DNA of 64,000 nt from Candidatus Fluviicola riflensis (GTDB lineage Bacteria > Bacteroidota > Bacteroidia > Flavobacteriales_D > Crocinitomicaceae). Location: positions 3,336,641-3,400,640 of the forward strand of contig CP022585.1 in the NCBI GenBank assembly GCA_002243285.1. The letters are read 5' to 3'. The first letter of the stretch is position 1, and every line of letters starts with the position of its first letter. A model generated the notes under the pieces. The model worked only from the letters and a program-made list of their open reading frames with translations. It ran no database searches and had not been told where the DNA came from. Positions 9,324 through 17,780 of this stretch are shown here, one piece after another. The translations under genes and the position numbers were made by a program.

Positions 9324-9367
9324 AAGGTTCCTAATTTGAGATTCCCCGGGTTTGTGGGGGAGTGGGA
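9324..9367 (+). repeat. Left inverted repeat of hsdS inverton (44 bp)
   Basis: 44 bases identical to the reverse complement of 11456-11499. It encodes KVPNLRFPGFVGEW in the reading frame of the silent hsdS allele; identity stops within the following codon. Predicted recombination site for the adjacent tyrosine recombinase. Confidence 0.93.
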
Positions 9368-10394
9368 GGAAAGTTTGATAGGGGAAATTCTCAAAATAGG
9401 AAGTGGAAAAGATTACAAGCATTTGTCGGGAGGGGAAATTCCTGTTTTTGGAACCGGTGGTTATATGGCTTCTGTTAGCGAGCATCTTTTTGAAGGTGAA
9501 ACTGTTTGTATTGGACGGAAGGGCACGATTAATAAACCGTTTTACTATCATGGAAAATTGTGGACTGTAGACACACTGTTTTATACTCATTCATTTGAGA
9601 GAGTTCTGCCTAGATTTGTATCATACTTATTTGAACGGATAAATTGGTTAAAATATAACGAAGCATCAGGTGTTCCCAGCCTTTCCAAAAAGACGATTGA
9701 ACAAATTGAAATTTTCATTCCAAGTATTTCAGAACAAAAGAAACTAACAGATTTTCATCTGCGCTTGGATGAGCGTATTCAGACCCAAAACAAAATAATT
9801 CAATGCTTAGAATCCTTAATGCGAGGTCTCAGGGAAAAGTTATTTAAGCAACAAATACGATTTAATAATGAATTTGGAAACGAGTTTCCAAATTGGGTAG
9901 AGAAGAAAATCGCCGAAATTGCACTAAAAAAGACATCAAATGTTTCTGCCAATTCATTAGATGAAAATGAAGGGGAATACAAAATATACGGAGCTACTGG
10001 AACATTCAAAAATGTAGATTTTTATAGAGAAAAGGAAGAATATATATCGATTGTCAAAGATGGAGCAGGTGTTGGAAGGCTTTTGCTTTGTGAAGCAAAA
10101 TCCTCTGTTTTGGGAACATTGGACATAATCAAAAACAACGAGTTTTCGAACCTGAAGTTTCTTTACTACATCTTAGGATCTGTAGATTTTTTAAAATACA
10201 AGACAGGTAGTACTATTCCACATATTTATTTTAAAGACTATTCTTGCGAAGTGGTTAAATTCCCTTCACGTAACGAACAAACTCTTATCGCCAATTTTCT
10301 AATTTCAATTGACGAAAAAATCAATATAGAAGAGCGTATTTCAAAGAACTATGAGAAGCAGAAAAAGTACTTGCTCCAAAATTTATTTATATGA
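9324..10394 (+). CDS. hsdS: Silent hsdS allele lacking its own start
   Basis: An alternative DNA-specificity subunit gene, opposite in orientation to the rest of the locus. The open frame runs upstream into the antisense of the recombinase gene and no start codon with a leader is evident. The HsdS-like sequence begins exactly at the shared inverted repeat. Two target-recognition domains are present, each followed by a coiled-coil helix (around LDERIQTQNKIIQCLESL and the C-terminal KNYEKQKKYLLQNLFI). After inversion it would be joined in frame to MKKGAQNIP behind hsdM, giving a 365-aa HsdS. It ends tail-to-tail with the expressed allele, the two stop codons overlapping by 8 bases. I class it as a silent cassette, not a pseudogene. 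Confidence 0.88.
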   Translation, partial: KVPNLRFPGFVGEWEESLIGEILKIGSGKDYKHLSGGEIPVFGTGGYMASVSEHLFEGETVCIGRKGTINKPFYYHGKLWTVDTLFYTHSFERVLPRFVSYLFERINWLKYNEASGVPSLSKKTIEQIEIFIPSISEQKKLTDFHLRLDERIQTQNKIIQCLESLMRGLREKLFKQQIRFNNEFGNEFPNWVEKKIAEIALKKTSNVSANSLDENEGEYKIYGATGTFKNVDFYREKEEYISIVKDGAGVGRLLLCEAKSSVLGTLDIIKNNEFSNLKFLYYILGSVDFLKYKTGSTIPHIYFKDYSCEVVKFPSRNEQTLIANFLISIDEKINIEERISKNYEKQKKYLLQNLFI

Positions 10395-11526
10395 ACAGAT
10401 TCTTTAAGAGGTATTGTTTTTGTTTAGTTAGTAGTACAAGAAAAGATTTCTCCATTTCCAGTTTATCCGTCAAAAGATCTAGTATTCTGACTATTTCTAG
10501 CTGGTCTTCATTGTTAGGAAGCCGGATCACAAATTTTTCCAAATCTTTTTTTTGGATATTCGGCAGTCCGGTACCAATACGAAGTGACATAATATGTTGT
10601 TCATTGAATTTCAAGAAATAATAGAGGTATTTATTCAAAATTGTTGAATTCGGTTTAGTTAGTGTATAACAATGTCCACCGCTCCAGAATTTGGAATGAT
10701 TGTATTGCACATAACCACAAGAATTCCCTCCCTCGCTTATGGAAATTGTTCCAGCGTCGGCATTAAAGTTAGAATGATATCCTGATGGAGTGGTTCCACC
10801 ATTCATTACTGCATAAGAGCCAGATTTTGATAGTTCGGAACTGTTTATTTGTTCTCCTTTTTTTACACAACATACCGAATCTAAAGGTGTTTTTGTAAAT
10901 TGTTCTTTGTCATCATTAAAGACTGTTTGGCAAGTTGCTTTGATTGAAGTTTTTAAAGCCTCAATTATTTTGCTATGGGTTGAAATGCGCTCATCAATTA
11001 GTGAAAGGAAAGATGATATCTTTTGCTGCTCTATATATTCTTGTGGGTAATCTATTTTAAGGTTTCTTAAATCAGAGCCATAAATTCGTGTTATAGTGGT
11101 AGAATTTAGTTTTCCCCAATTAATATTAGATAAAACATAGTATAAAAATTCATTTTGAGTTTTCAAAGTTGGATTATCAATCCATACAATATTTGAATCT
11201 TGATAATAAGCATCATTACCATCAAAAACTATACACTTGCCAACAGTTCCGCTACAAGTAATTAAAATTTCTCCGATTTTGGGAAAGTTATATTTGTTTA
11301 TGTATTCATCAAAAAGAGATTTGCTTATAAATGCATCTGGTTCCTTTCCCAATGTGCCAATTTTGTAAAAGGGAATACCTTCAGATTCATTTGTTTGTTC
11401 TGCAAAAATGCGCTTACACATTAGAATGTTACTGTCGTCCCCCAACTGTTTAACTTCCCACTCCCCCACAAACCCGGGGAATCTCAAATTAGGAACCTTT
11501 GGGATGTTTTGTGCTCCTTTTTTCAT
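10387..11526 (-). CDS. hsdS: Type I restriction specificity subunit HsdS (expressed orientation)
   Basis: The specificity subunit that selects the bipartite target for both methylation and restriction, 379 aa. Two target-recognition domains (about 16-170 and 200-355) are separated and ended by conserved helices, as in LIDERISTHSKIIEAL and the terminal KQKQYLLKNLFI. It starts at the ATG at 11526, which overlaps the hsdM stop by 4 bases, so it is translationally coupled to hsdM. Residues 10-23 are encoded by the inverted repeat. The sequence after the repeat differs strongly from the silent allele in the recognition domains, as expected for alternative specificities. Confidence 0.93.
   Translation of the reverse strand: MKKGAQNIPKVPNLRFPGFVGEWEVKQLGDDSNILMCKRIFAEQTNESEGIPFYKIGTLGKEPDAFISKSLFDEYINKYNFPKIGEILITCSGTVGKCIVFDGNDAYYQDSNIVWIDNPTLKTQNEFLYYVLSNINWGKLNSTTITRIYGSDLRNLKIDYPQEYIEQQKISSFLSLIDERISTHSKIIEALKTSIKATCQTVFNDDKEQFTKTPLDSVCCVKKGEQINSSELSKSGSYAVMNGGTTPSGYHSNFNADAGTISISEGGNSCGYVQYNHSKFWSGGHCYTLTKPNSTILNKYLYYFLKFNEQHIMSLRIGTGLPNIQKKDLEKFVIRLPNNEDQLEIVRILDLLTDKLEMEKSFLVLLTKQKQYLLKNLFI
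11456..11499 (-). repeat. Right inverted repeat of hsdS inverton (44 bp)
   Basis: Exact inverted copy of 9324-9367, located near the start of the expressed hsdS and in the same codon phase, so inversion keeps the frame. Confidence 0.93.
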
Positions 11527-13130
11527 AATTCAGCAGTATTTAAAACACCAATCCCTAATTCCTCGAAATAACCGGCGATCTCTCGGTCCAGCTCAGCGCG
11601 TTTGGCTTCGAGTTCGTTTATTTCGCGCATGACGGCCTGTATATCTATAGCCTCTTCTTCTTCAAACGTGTCCACATAACGCGGGATATTGAGATTATAA
11701 TCATTGTCTGCAACTTCCTTTAACGATGCACGATAACTATACTTTTCTATTACTTTACGTTCTTTGTAGGTGTCAATGATTTTGTCAATATGTTCTTCAC
11801 GTAAGACATTCTGTGTTTTTACTTTTTCAAAATCGTTGCTGGCATCAATGAACAAAATATCATCGGGCGTATCGCGGCATTTTTTGAACACCAAAATGCA
11901 GGTAGGAATGCTGGTTCCGTAGAAAATATTCGCCGGTAAGCCGATCACGGCATCGAGGTAGTTTTTGTTTTCAATCAGGAACCTGCGGATGTGCTGTTCT
12001 GCTGCACCTCTGAACAATACGCCGTGAGGTAAAACGACAGCCATGGTTCCATTTTCGGCCAAATGGTAAATCATGTGCTGTACAAACGCAAAATCTGCTT
12101 TACTGGCCGGAGCTAACTTCCCATATTGACTAAAGCGGTCATCGCTTGTAAAAAGCGGGTTCGCGCTCCAATTAGCAGAAAACGGAGGATTGGCCACTAT
12201 TGCCTCAAATGGTAAATCTTCTAAATGCTGCGGATGTTCTAGTGTGTCTTCCTGTTTGATGTCGAAGTCACGGTAATGCACACCGTGCAAAATCATGTTC
12301 ATCCGGGCTAGGTTGTACGTAGTGCGGTTCAGTTCCTGACCGTAAAACATCGTCACATCTTTTACCTCGCGCGCCACACGAAGTAACAATGACCCTGATC
12401 CGCAAGCAGGATCATAAACCGATCTCAATTTGTGTTTGCCAATGGTGACGATCTTTGCCAAGATCATCGACACCTCTTGCGGTGTGTAAAATTCGCCGGC
12501 CTTTTTCCCAGCTCCGCTGGCAAATTGACCGATCAGGTACTCGTAAGCGTCACCCAGTACATCTAATTCCGTCTGTTCGAGGTTAAAATCAATTTTATTT
12601 AGGTGACTTAGGATCTTCGCAATCGTGGCATTTCTTGCTTCTGGTGTTTTCCCGAGCTTTTGACTGTTCAGGTCCATGTCCGAAAAAAGATCTTCAAAAT
12701 CTTCTTCGCTGTCTGTACCCATTGTACTCAATTGGATATTCAACAGGATTTTTTGCAAGTCCTCTAAAATGAAATTGGTTTTCGCTTCGTCGAACTGCCC
12801 CACTTCGTCATTGTCTCCTTGTCCCCGCTTGGCAACCTGAGTAAACAATTCTTCGGGTTTCAGAAAATAGCCGAGTTTTTCGAGTGCTTCTTCCTTAATT
12901 GCATCCAAAAACTCACTTGCCTGAGCTGTTTGAGAAGTAATTTCGTGAAACGTGATTTTATCCTGCTTCAGGATCTCGTTCGCGAAAATCTCCATTTTCT
13001 CGCTCAGGTATTTGTAGAAAATAAATCCCAAAATATAATCGCGAAATTCATCGGCGTTCATCTTCCCCCTCAGGGTATTGGCAATATTCCAAAGCTGTTG
13101 TTCCAGGGCTTTCTTCTGATCTTCTGACAT
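11523..13130 (-). CDS. hsdM: Type I restriction-modification methyltransferase HsdM
   Basis: The N6-adenine methyltransferase subunit; with HsdS it forms the modification enzyme. The protein is 535 aa from the ATG at 13130 (MSEDQKKALEQQLWNIA, the usual HsdM start). Upstream in-frame sequence lacks family similarity. It has an N-terminal helical HsdM_N domain, the SAM-binding motif DPACGSGSLLLR and the catalytic motif NPPF (in EAIVANPPFSANW). The C-terminus is an acidic coiled-coil that contacts HsdS. First gene of the M-S pair on the minus strand. A TAnnTTTG-like box (TACATTTG, 13140-13133) lies immediately before the start codon, but I see no well-placed -33 element. Confidence 0.96.
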   Translation of the reverse strand: MSEDQKKALEQQLWNIANTLRGKMNADEFRDYILGFIFYKYLSEKMEIFANEILKQDKITFHEITSQTAQASEFLDAIKEEALEKLGYFLKPEELFTQVAKRGQGDNDEVGQFDEAKTNFILEDLQKILLNIQLSTMGTDSEEDFEDLFSDMDLNSQKLGKTPEARNATIAKILSHLNKIDFNLEQTELDVLGDAYEYLIGQFASGAGKKAGEFYTPQEVSMILAKIVTIGKHKLRSVYDPACGSGSLLLRVAREVKDVTMFYGQELNRTTYNLARMNMILHGVHYRDFDIKQEDTLEHPQHLEDLPFEAIVANPPFSANWSANPLFTSDDRFSQYGKLAPASKADFAFVQHMIYHLAENGTMAVVLPHGVLFRGAAEQHIRRFLIENKNYLDAVIGLPANIFYGTSIPTCILVFKKCRDTPDDILFIDASNDFEKVKTQNVLREEHIDKIIDTYKERKVIEKYSYRASLKEVADNDYNLNIPRYVDTFEEEEAIDIQAVMREINELEAKRAELDREIAGYFEELGIGVLNTAEL

Positions 13131-13353
13131 CTCAAATGTATTTAATTGAGGATATTTGTTTTTTCGACAAACATTGGCAGAGTGAGACTTATGAAGAAAT
13201 CTGCTTTCCCAATTCCCCATTTGTGTTTCCGAAACTTTGGGTTTTTATTTCCCAAAGTGATTCAGAAACAGATTATTTCTCCCAAAATAAACCATGGAAT
13301 GGAACATCAATTTCTATTGATAAATGTCAGCTAATCAAATTCTATCAAACGCC

Positions 13354-13386
13354 AAAAGGGTTGCCCAGCTAGTAGACAACCCTTTT
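13354..13386. terminator. Hairpin terminator between CBASS and hsdM
   Basis: Perfect 10-bp stem AAAAGGGTTG (13354-13363) with CAACCCTTTT (13377-13386) and a 13-base loop. A-rich on one side and T-rich on the other, it could end transcription from either direction. It lies 17 bases past the stop of the minus-strand 77-aa gene, so it most likely closes the defence operon before hsdM. Confidence 0.65.
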
Positions 13387-13402
13387 CGTTTAGGTGTAGC
13401 AG

Positions 13403-13636
13403 TTAGTAATTCTTGTAAAGATGGCTCACACAGGTTCCGCAAAATGCCTCACCGATACTGGCGGCTTTAAAGCGTGCTTCACTGGCAGTCAGACATGATG
13501 TGACTAAAATCCCTTCTGTCTTGATCGATTTCTTACAGATCGAAGTTTGGTTTGATTCACAGCCCCATGGATAGCTCTCGCCTCCATGAAAATGGTATTC
13601 TTCAGATGAGGTTTTTTTGTAAACGGAGTAGCGCAT
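13403..13636 (-). CDS. Small Cys-rich protein downstream of TIR-STING
   Basis: A 77-aa protein from the ATG at 13636; a TTG-initiated frame to 13708 is possible but less likely. It has five Cys: two in a GC-x7-C arrangement (WGCESNQTSIC), one mid-protein and a terminal FCGTC pair, which looks like a small metal-binding or disulphide-containing fold. The N-terminus reads MRYSVYKKTSSEEYHFHGG. No family is recognised. It lies 88 bases after the TIR-STING stop on the same strand and before a terminator, so it may be the last gene of the CBASS unit or an unrelated small gene. Confidence 0.5.
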   Translation of the reverse strand: MRYSVYKKTSSEEYHFHGGESYPWGCESNQTSICKKSIKTEGILVTSCLTASEARFKAASIGEAFCGTCVSHLYKNY

Positions 13637-13724
13637 GACTGAGATTTTAGATAAGATTACTTCCGAGTTTGGTAGCCGATTAGGTTGATTATAGTGGATT
13701 GTAATCAAAGAACAACATATACAA

Positions 13725-14636
13725 TCATGTTACCCCATTAGTTTGGATTGGTAAAACTGAAACATTTCCTCTACTCGCCGGGCAGAGTTCAATTAGTACT
13801 TCCAGTGTTCCTTTGAAGTTTCGCAATTCAGTTGAAATCCAATCTTGTTTTTCCGGATTCATTCCAATTTCGCTTGAAGGAATTATCATATTAATCAGTT
13901 TATTCAATGTTTGAAGAGTTGTAGGTATATCCCAATAAGCTTCAGTAGCACCTCGATATCTATTGATAATCGGCCTTGAAGTTTTTTCAAATACACCGAT
14001 TTCGTCAGAGGGATTATTCCTTTTGTATAATAGGGTTGTAGAATGAATGTCATTGATGTTTCCAGGAAGAACTATTTTAAGGCTGAATGGTATGTCATCT
14101 TCCAATCTTTTCTTTGCCAGTTTTTGTACGAAGTTCTCAAAATACCCTAGCGCTAACGCCGCTGATGCTACTGGACGCAAGTTGTAAGTTTGCTGCGACA
14201 AAATGATTGCTTCCTTAATTTGTTGTACTGCTGCTTCAAGACTACCTTCAATGTCGCTTTCAAAATATGGAACTGTAATCCCATTATAATCTGTTGGGAG
14301 TTTACTATGCTTTTCAACTAAAAGAAACGCTCTGGTAAAACCTAAACTTCCCAGAAACATACCCATTTCAAACATTACATTATCCCGTGGAGTATGAGTT
14401 TCTTTACCCCTACTTTTTGTTATGTCATCTTTTGTAGCTACTAAAATCCCGTAATCATATTTTCGGGAAGCTTTCATTAATGAATCAAGAGCACTGGCAT
14501 TCAGGTCGAAAACAGCCCCTCCATCCCATAAATCACATTCAAGCCAATCATTCAATTCCGATTCAATTTCTTGTTTAAGTTTTAATGCAATGACCTTCCC
14601 CTCAGAGGAAGATCCAATAAATAATTTACGTTTCAT
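13725..14636 (-). CDS. cap12: TIR-STING CBASS effector (Cap12-like)
   Basis: A 303-aa effector. Residues 1 to about 125 are a TIR-like domain of the CAP12/Pycsar type: FIGSSSEG at 7-14 and the signature RDNVMFEMGMFLGSLG at 84-99, where E90 corresponds to the catalytic Glu of NAD-cleaving TIR-STINGs. Residues about 150-303 match a bacterial STING domain: an opening helix ASAALALGYFENFVQKL (like the dimer helix of animal STING), then a conserved RPIINRYRG and WDIPTTLQTL segment, whose Asp236 sits where bacterial STINGs contact cyclic di-GMP. In known systems the cyclic dinucleotide makes STING oligomerise, activating TIR NAD+ hydrolysis and killing the infected cell. It starts one base after the CD-NTase stop (TAA-A-ATG), so the pair is translationally linked. 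A SAVED domain is excluded by size and motifs. Confidence 0.87.
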   Translation of the reverse strand: MKRKLFIGSSSEGKVIALKLKQEIESELNDWLECDLWDGGAVFDLNASALDSLMKASRKYDYGILVATKDDITKSRGKETHTPRDNVMFEMGMFLGSLGFTRAFLLVEKHSKLPTDYNGITVPYFESDIEGSLEAAVQQIKEAIILSQQTYNLRPVASAALALGYFENFVQKLAKKRLEDDIPFSLKIVLPGNINDIHSTTLLYKRNNPSDEIGVFEKTSRPIINRYRGATEAYWDIPTTLQTLNKLINMIIPSSEIGMNPEKQDWISTELRNFKGTLEVLIELCPASRGNVSVLPIQTNGVT

Positions 14637-14637
14637 T

Positions 14638-15660
14638 TTATGAATAGATTAGGTTCCCTTTTTCAAAATAAGTTAAATAGATTTCCTTTTGTACATCCTC
14701 GATTAATTGATCCAAATCAGCTTTAATCAATTTCATATCCGGAACAATGTCTTCTGTTAGCGGGCTTTCTGTTCCGTTGGGACTTTCAACACTTGAACGG
14801 TAATAAGGATTGTTAATCAATTTATCGAGTTGATTACTGAGAGCCTTCGCAATAGTAATATCCTTACCCGGATAATGATAAATTACAGAATTATCAATTG
14901 AGTGAACAATTGTCGTAATTTGAAAACTGGTTAGTCCGATTTTTTCTATTGAATCCGCTTTAAGTGTTTTTAATAGCCGAATTCCCATTCTTGAGCCATC
15001 GTTTGTCGCGTCTCCTTTGAAGTTTACCTCTCGCATGTGGGCAAAGGGATAATCAAGTTCTTTTTGATCTTTCGTAAAATCGAATAAGTATAAACCCTTA
15101 TAATAATCATTTTTAGTTTCATGATATTCCTTAGAATAATACCAAAAACAGAAAACAAGATCAACCTTTCTTTTTAGGGATTTGTTAAATATCGTAATCC
15201 CTTTTTTACCGGATTTATCAACCTCATCATAAATCATTTCCATTATCTTCTCAGACTGTCTTCTGAGCTCTTTAATATCGGAATTTGGATCTGACTCATT
15301 GTATGGATATTGATTTGGAACCCCAGGACCAGGAAAATGGTATCGACCTATTATTGTGAGGAGATCAATATCACTATGAATAATGATATTGGTTGATGTC
15401 ATTACTGATCCCTGCATCCAGTAATCTCTTTGGAAATGCAGGTTCAATTTTCCCTCTAAATGACTTTGGACCTTCTTAGCTGCATCTATAGTTTTATCGT
15501 TGTACTCTTTATCGATTTTTGTCATTGATTCCATCAAGTATTTGATATTTTTTGGAATCTCAGAAAGGTTAAAAGATTTAGTAAGCCTGGATTCATTGAT
15601 TTCATTATCAAACCTTCTATTTCTAAGATTTTGTAATCTCTGTTCGTAATTTAATGCCAT
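14638..15660 (-). CDS. CD-NTase (cGAS/DncV-like nucleotidyltransferase)
   Basis: The CBASS signal-generating enzyme, 340 aa. The polymerase-beta-type active site is intact: GS at 84-85 (MQGSVMTST), the SDIDLL motif with D97 and D99, and the third acidic residue D167 in RKVDLVF. A downstream helical part (SRMGIRLLKTLKADS...LTSFQITTIVH) matches the CD-NTase substrate lobe. STING-linked CD-NTases known from Bacteroidota belong to the CdnE clade and make cyclic di-GMP; I infer that product from the neighbouring STING but cannot show it. It starts at the ATG at 15660, 8 bases after a 45-aa peptide gene, and is followed directly by the effector. No ubiquitin-like cap2/cap3 genes are present, so it is a type I (two-gene) CBASS. 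Confidence 0.9.
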   Translation of the reverse strand: MALNYEQRLQNLRNRRFDNEINESRLTKSFNLSEIPKNIKYLMESMTKIDKEYNDKTIDAAKKVQSHLEGKLNLHFQRDYWMQGSVMTSTNIIIHSDIDLLTIIGRYHFPGPGVPNQYPYNESDPNSDIKELRRQSEKIMEMIYDEVDKSGKKGITIFNKSLKRKVDLVFCFWYYSKEYHETKNDYYKGLYLFDFTKDQKELDYPFAHMREVNFKGDATNDGSRMGIRLLKTLKADSIEKIGLTSFQITTIVHSIDNSVIYHYPGKDITIAKALSNQLDKLINNPYYRSSVESPNGTESPLTEDIVPDMKLIKADLDQLIEDVQKEIYLTYFEKGNLIYS

Positions 15661-15668
15661 AAGCGTGC

Positions 15669-15806
15669 TTAATTAGGAGTTGAACGACGATGAGGTTTAA
15701 CCGGAACGGTCTTCGGCCCGGGTTTCGGTGCATCCGGATTTTTACGTGGAACAGGTGAAGGAGTTGACCTTCTGTGAGGTTTTACCGGAACTGTTTTTTC
15801 TGACAT
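15669..15806 (-). CDS. 45-aa proline/arginine-rich peptide with internal duplication
   Basis: Starting at the ATG at 15806, which has an A-rich leader (ACCAAAGAAA), this encodes 45 residues. The 13-residue unit KTVPVKPHRRSTP occurs twice, at 4-16 and 32-44, separated by a Pro-rich linker (SPVPRKNPDAPKPGP). The DNA repeat is less exact than the peptide repeat, which argues for selection on the protein. It is very basic and likely unstructured. It stops 8 bases before the CD-NTase start, so coupling is likely. The frame is open further upstream (15935), but those starts lack a leader. No family is recognised; an immunity-related or regulatory peptide is a guess. Confidence 0.6.
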   Translation of the reverse strand: MSEKTVPVKPHRRSTPSPVPRKNPDAPKPGPKTVPVKPHRRSTPN

Positions 15807-15954
15807 TTTCTTTGGTTTTAATTGTTTATAATAAATTCCGCTCATCATGAACCCGTCAATTTGACATACAAATATTCCCATCAATCTTACGAGAGACGAA
15901 AGTGTTTTTCCCAACCCGCCATTTCTCTTTCCCAAAGCGGTAATTTGATTGCCC

Positions 15955-17778
15955 TCAATCCACCATCAGCAACTTACACGGCGACGGATCAATGGCCACC
16001 AGCATTGATCGTGACAAGCTCGGTGTAGACACAATTGCCTGGCCCGGAGCTAAATTCGGAAGCCTGCTCCAGAGGTTGTTGTCGACACCACCAATGGAAC
16101 GTTTCAGGCGGCTGACCACATTGGAATCACTGATTTTATGCAGGATGTAACTGTTGATGAGGCCAAGGACTTCGTCGGGTAAATGCTGCGGAAGCTGTGT
16201 TACGAAGATCAAACCGAGCCAGCGTTTTCTTCCGCGACGTGCAATACGGGCTACCTGCTGGAAGAGGTTCGACATTTTCGAAATTTTGTCGCTGGACAGG
16301 AATTCGTGCGCTTCTTCGATGATGATCGAAACAGGCGTAGGCGATTTTTCCTGGCTCATCGCCAGTTCATAAGACACTTCCTGCGCTTCCTGCACACCTC
16401 TGAGCAGATCGGTGATGACAATATTGTTGATGATCGTAGAGTCTGAATCACTGAGATCGATAATGGTTAAATTACCAGGCTGTATGAGTTCAACGTAAGG
16501 AATAGTTTTCGAATCCCGATTGTCAAAGAGATTTGTACGTGACAACTGCCACAATTTCGAAAGCAAAGCATTCCAACTTGATTCACTGCTGGTTTCGACT
16601 GTAATTATCCGGGGTCTTACTTTATTATTCAGATGTTCTTTTAGGATCCCATTGTAAGGAGCCAGTTCCTTTTTACCTACCATGTTACGAATCATGGTCA
16701 CCACATCAATGAATAGTGATAAGGTGAGCTTTGGCCATCCGGTTTCAAATTCATCCAGTTCAATAGCTTCGCGCTCTTCTTCCTGGTTTGGGTAGATCCC
16801 AACGTCTCTAAGAATGAGTTTTGCTGCATCGTATGCTTTAAAAAATCGGCCAACCTGGGCTTCATTTAACCCCAAAATATCGGCGACAGCATAAGGTGAT
16901 AAGGAGGAAAAGCTGAGCGTAAACGGAAGGATGTTGGTCCCTTTTGTAGCACGGGTATCCTTCCCATGAAGGTGCAGAACACGTACGTTTTTTATTCCGG
17001 CCGCTGCAATCCCCCTGTTTGCCAGCAATTTCTGCATGGTCGAATCGGCTGTAGGTTCACCTACATGCGTGTATTCACCTTCGGTATCAATAACGATGGT
17101 TGCAATTCCTTTTTGCTGAAACTGGCTCATCAAACCGGAGATCGTGGTGGATTTCCCTCCACCGGTGGTTCCCAGGATTCCGATGTGCCGTGGTAAAACC
17201 GCTTTGGTATCGGAAGGAATTTTGACTTCGATGTTTTCATGACCGATTGCCATTCCAAGTGTAATGCCCGGCGCGGGATTTACTTTCAGAACGTCTGCGG
17301 TTTCTTCGCGGCTTAACACAAATACCGGGCTGTTGGGTAAAGGCCTGAATCGCGGTGGCATGATTATTCCGTCCAGTAATTCGCCGATAAGCTCAATCTG
17401 CACTTTTCCGTGAAAATTAGGCATGAACAAAGCTCCATTGATGGCCGTGGTGACAATCATCGGAGAATCTCCACGAATGCCATCCGGTTCATGAAACGGC
17501 CCTGCGATTACTATTCCGCGATAGATTCTGCCATCACCTTCGTTTTCGGTTGTACGGCTTCTGATCTCGACAATCGAATGGGCTCCGATTTCCCGGATAT
17601 GGTTTTTCGGGATCAACACGGTAATCAGGTTGTCTTCACTGTTCGGAAGATCAAACATCGTCATTCCGATTGCTCCGACACAATTCGCATCATTTTGCCA
17701 TTCACCACCATTAGAGATGATTTCGTTCGTAATGACCGTGAAAAGGTCCGTTTGCTCGCTGTTATTATTCGTTTCCAT
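15955..17778 (-). CDS. herA: HerA-family DNA translocase ATPase
   Basis: A 607-aa ATPase of the HerA/FtsK superfamily. An N-terminal HAS-barrel-like region (RGIVIAGP, 88-94) precedes the ATPase core: Walker A GTTGGGKST at 203-211, IDTEGEY at 230-236, and the Walker B-like IIIEEAHEFL with its catalytic Glu pair in the last third. HerA rings form hexamers that act on DNA with a partner nuclease or NADase and are recurrent in anti-phage systems. The start ATG at 17778 lies 2 bases after the stop of the preceding gene, so the two are surely a pair. A 148-base gap separates it from the peptide/CD-NTase/STING genes, which may have their own promoter or be read through. Confidence 0.9.
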   Translation of the reverse strand: METNNNSEQTDLFTVITNEIISNGGEWQNDANCVGAIGMTMFDLPNSEDNLITVLIPKNHIREIGAHSIVEIRSRTTENEGDGRIYRGIVIAGPFHEPDGIRGDSPMIVTTAINGALFMPNFHGKVQIELIGELLDGIIMPPRFRPLPNSPVFVLSREETADVLKVNPAPGITLGMAIGHENIEVKIPSDTKAVLPRHIGILGTTGGGKSTTISGLMSQFQQKGIATIVIDTEGEYTHVGEPTADSTMQKLLANRGIAAAGIKNVRVLHLHGKDTRATKGTNILPFTLSFSSLSPYAVADILGLNEAQVGRFFKAYDAAKLILRDVGIYPNQEEEREAIELDEFETGWPKLTLSLFIDVVTMIRNMVGKKELAPYNGILKEHLNNKVRPRIITVETSSESSWNALLSKLWQLSRTNLFDNRDSKTIPYVELIQPGNLTIIDLSDSDSTIINNIVITDLLRGVQEAQEVSYELAMSQEKSPTPVSIIIEEAHEFLSSDKISKMSNLFQQVARIARRGRKRWLGLIFVTQLPQHLPDEVLGLINSYILHKISDSNVVSRLKRSIGGVDNNLWSRLPNLAPGQAIVSTPSLSRSMLVAIDPSPCKLLMVD

Positions 17779-17780
17779 AA

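Larger units (their letters stand above)
9324..11499. other. Predicted invertible segment exchanging hsdS alleles
   Basis: A segment bounded by perfect 44-bp inverted repeats. It holds two convergent hsdS bodies with different target-recognition domains. Inversion would replace everything after residue 9 of the expressed HsdS, switching both half-site specificities at once. A central conserved helix region also shows imperfect inverted similarity (near 9768 and 11000), but it is too diverged to be an obvious second crossover site. Confidence 0.85.

Noticed and set aside
9324-10394. Plus-strand hsdS as a dead pseudogene
   Set aside because: The frame is intact, both recognition domains are complete and inversion would supply a start in frame, so a silent cassette fits better.
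13725-14636. SAVED-domain effector instead of STING
   Set aside because: The C-terminal part is only about 150 aa and carries the LALGYFENF helix and DIPTTL motif of bacterial STING.
15807-15935. N-terminal extension of the 45-aa peptide to 88 aa
   Set aside because: The extra residues lack conservation signs and the internal ATG at 15806 has the best leader.
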